A stretch of DNA of 64,000 bases from an uncultured Bacteroidota bacterium (GTDB lineage: Bacteria > Bacteroidota > Bacteroidia > Chitinophagales > Chitinophagaceae), in contig CAIVKC010000057.1 in the NCBI GenBank assembly GCA_903906365.1, forward strand, positions 124,001 through 188,000, in the 5' to 3' direction. A model generated the notes under the pieces. That model made no database searches, was not told where the DNA came from, and saw only the letters and a list, made by a program, of their open reading frames with translations. Both the position numbers and the translations under genes were made by a program. This document shows, in pieces, positions 63,455 through 64,000 of the stretch (positions within the stretch are counted from its first letter, which is position 1; each line of letters opens with the position of its first letter).

Positions 63455-63540
63455 TACCCGGGATGGGAGTTGAACCCACACTCCCGTTGCGGGGAACAGG
63501 ATTTTAAGTCCTGCGTGTCTACCAGTTCCACCACCCGGGT
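63455..63540 (-). tRNA. tRNA-Leu (anticodon UAA)
   Basis: Acceptor ACCCGGG/CCCGGGT; D-arm TGGTGGAACTGGTAGACACG; anticodon stem-loop CAGGA-CTTAAAA-TCCTG with anticodon TAA; long variable arm TTCCCCGCAACGGGAGT; T-arm GTGGGTTCAACTCCCAT. Class II structure, 86 nt, CCA not encoded. No intron is present although tRNA-Leu(UAA) is a classic group I intron site. Confidence 0.97.
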
Positions 63541-63568
63541 ATACACTGATTTACCGAAGGCTAGAAAC

Positions 63569-63610
63569 AAAAAATTCCATTCTTATATATGATATACAGA
63601 ATGGAATTTC
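63569..63610 (-). terminator. Terminator-like hairpin between the tRNAs
   Basis: Stem AAATTCCATTCT / AGAATGGAATTT with a 14-nt loop, followed on the minus strand by a T-run (TTTTTTGTTT). It would terminate or attenuate transcription after tRNA-Gly. Confidence 0.75.
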
Positions 63611-63615
63611 TCCTG

Positions 63616-63688
63616 AGCGGAAAACCGGGCTCGAACCGGCCACCTCGACCTTGGCAAGGTCGCGCTCTACCAAATGAGCTACTTCCGC
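63616..63688 (-). tRNA. tRNA-Gly (anticodon GCC)
   Basis: Acceptor GCGGAAG/TTTCCGC; D-arm AGCTCATTTGGTAGAGC; anticodon stem-loop CGACC-TTGCCAA-GGTCG with anticodon GCC; T-arm GCCGGTTCGAGCCCGGT. 73 nt, CCA not encoded. Confidence 0.97.
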
Positions 63689-63754
63689 CTATGAATTAAT
63701 AAGACCTACCTGTTTTCACCTAACCACTCACTTCAAAAGAGCTTTACAGGGCAG

Positions 63755-63785
63755 CAAAAATAAGGAATACCTTGATTAAAGCAAA
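63755..63785 (-). promoter_or_regulatory. Promoter of the tRNA-Gly/tRNA-Leu unit
   Basis: TTTG, exactly 19 bp, TATTTTTG: a full match to the Bacteroidota consensus TTTG-N19-TAnnTTTG. It is about 65 bp upstream of tRNA-Gly and reads in the same direction. Confidence 0.7.
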
Positions 63786-63795
63786 AAATATTCTG

Positions 63796-63999
63796 CTATT
63801 TATACTGAGGAGTATACAGTGTATTGGAGGGAACATTCACCTCCGGCTTGCCCTTATATCGGTGCGTATACAATCCATAGCATCCGCCCAGTATAAAGGC
63901 AATGATGCAAAATACTTCAAGATAAAAAAGGAAAACTGAGGAGTGCACCCAGTTATAGGCAAAATCCTTAATCTTCGGGTCCTTAAGCTCTTGTGATTG
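63796..63999 (-). CDS. 3' end of a hypothetical membrane protein (partial)
   Basis: This frame enters from the right edge and ends with TAG at 63796-63798; 68 codons are visible. The sequence reads QSQELKDPKIKDFAYNWVHSSVFLFYLEVFCIIAFILGGCYGLYTHRYKGKPEVNVPSNTLYTPQYK. One transmembrane helix (VFLFYLEVFCIIAFILGGCYGLY) is flanked by charged segments. The protein is not recognised from this fragment. The tRNA promoter lies about 10 bp after its stop. Confidence 0.7.
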   Translation of the reverse strand, partial: QSQELKDPKIKDFAYNWVHSSVFLFYLEVFCIIAFILGGCYGLYTHRYKGKPEVNVPSNTLYTPQYK

Positions 64000-64000
64000 A

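Overview
The window reads as a chromosomal segment of a Bacteroidota bacterium, most likely a Chitinophagaceae-type member. Evidence: a SusC/SusD pair, a C-terminal type IX secretion sorting domain, a DUF3667 protein, MetE-like and ThuA/sugar-dehydrogenase proteins common in this phylum, TTTG-N19-TAnnTTTG promoters, and a tmRNA tag ending in AMAA. Genus and species cannot be fixed from sequence alone.

Layout. 1-6 kb (minus): a catabolic run of GH78-like rhamnosidase, secreted esterase and Vgb-like propeller, then a serine beta-lactamase-fold protein fused to the start of an amidohydrolase and cut by the window edge. 6-11 kb: an ECF sigma factor divergent from a small XRE regulator, then secreted or lipoprotein orphans in gene-poor DNA. 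11.3-12 kb (minus): ssrA (tmRNA) interrupted in its T-loop by a 255-nt group I intron, followed by a strong terminator. 12-25 kb: housekeeping block with rseP, dxr, a GH3 enzyme, rplU-rpmA, a 32-residue Lys/Ala histone-like gene, PolX, a 1253-residue NtrY-like kinase overlapping mazG, and a DUF3667 protein. 25-34 kb: a YD-repeat-like secreted protein, a 1757-residue clan GH-A/PKD/T9SS protein, an SDR oxidoreductase, purine nucleoside phosphorylase and a thioredoxin pseudogene.

34.8-44 kb (minus) holds the most unusual metabolic unit: CMD4-MFS-CMD3-CMD2-MetE-like-CMD1-SusC-SusD. Four AhpD/carboxymuconolactone-decarboxylase-fold paralogs keep the same C59-x-x-C62-x3-H66 register and are interleaved with an MFS carrier, a zinc methyltransferase-like protein and a TonB-dependent importer. 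A logical reading is import of a ligand through SusCD and the MFS carrier, followed by thiol or methyl-transfer chemistry; the substrate is unknown.

44-64 kb: small lipoproteins, a GNAT, a rhomboid protease, a 1.5-kb gene-poor stretch, and two caspase-family proteins encoded tail to tail with overlapping 3' ends beside a TPR membrane protein. These are followed by a ThuA/sugar dehydrogenase/PKD/cytochrome c protein, a neutral ceramidase-like protein, a small lipoprotein, tRNA-Leu(UAA) and tRNA-Gly(GCC) with their promoter and terminators, and the 3' end of a membrane protein.

The best-supported unexpected element is the group I intron in ssrA: P1, P10, P3, P7, P2 and P9 can all be drawn by hand. 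The best candidate for an undescribed system is the four-CMD SusCD operon.
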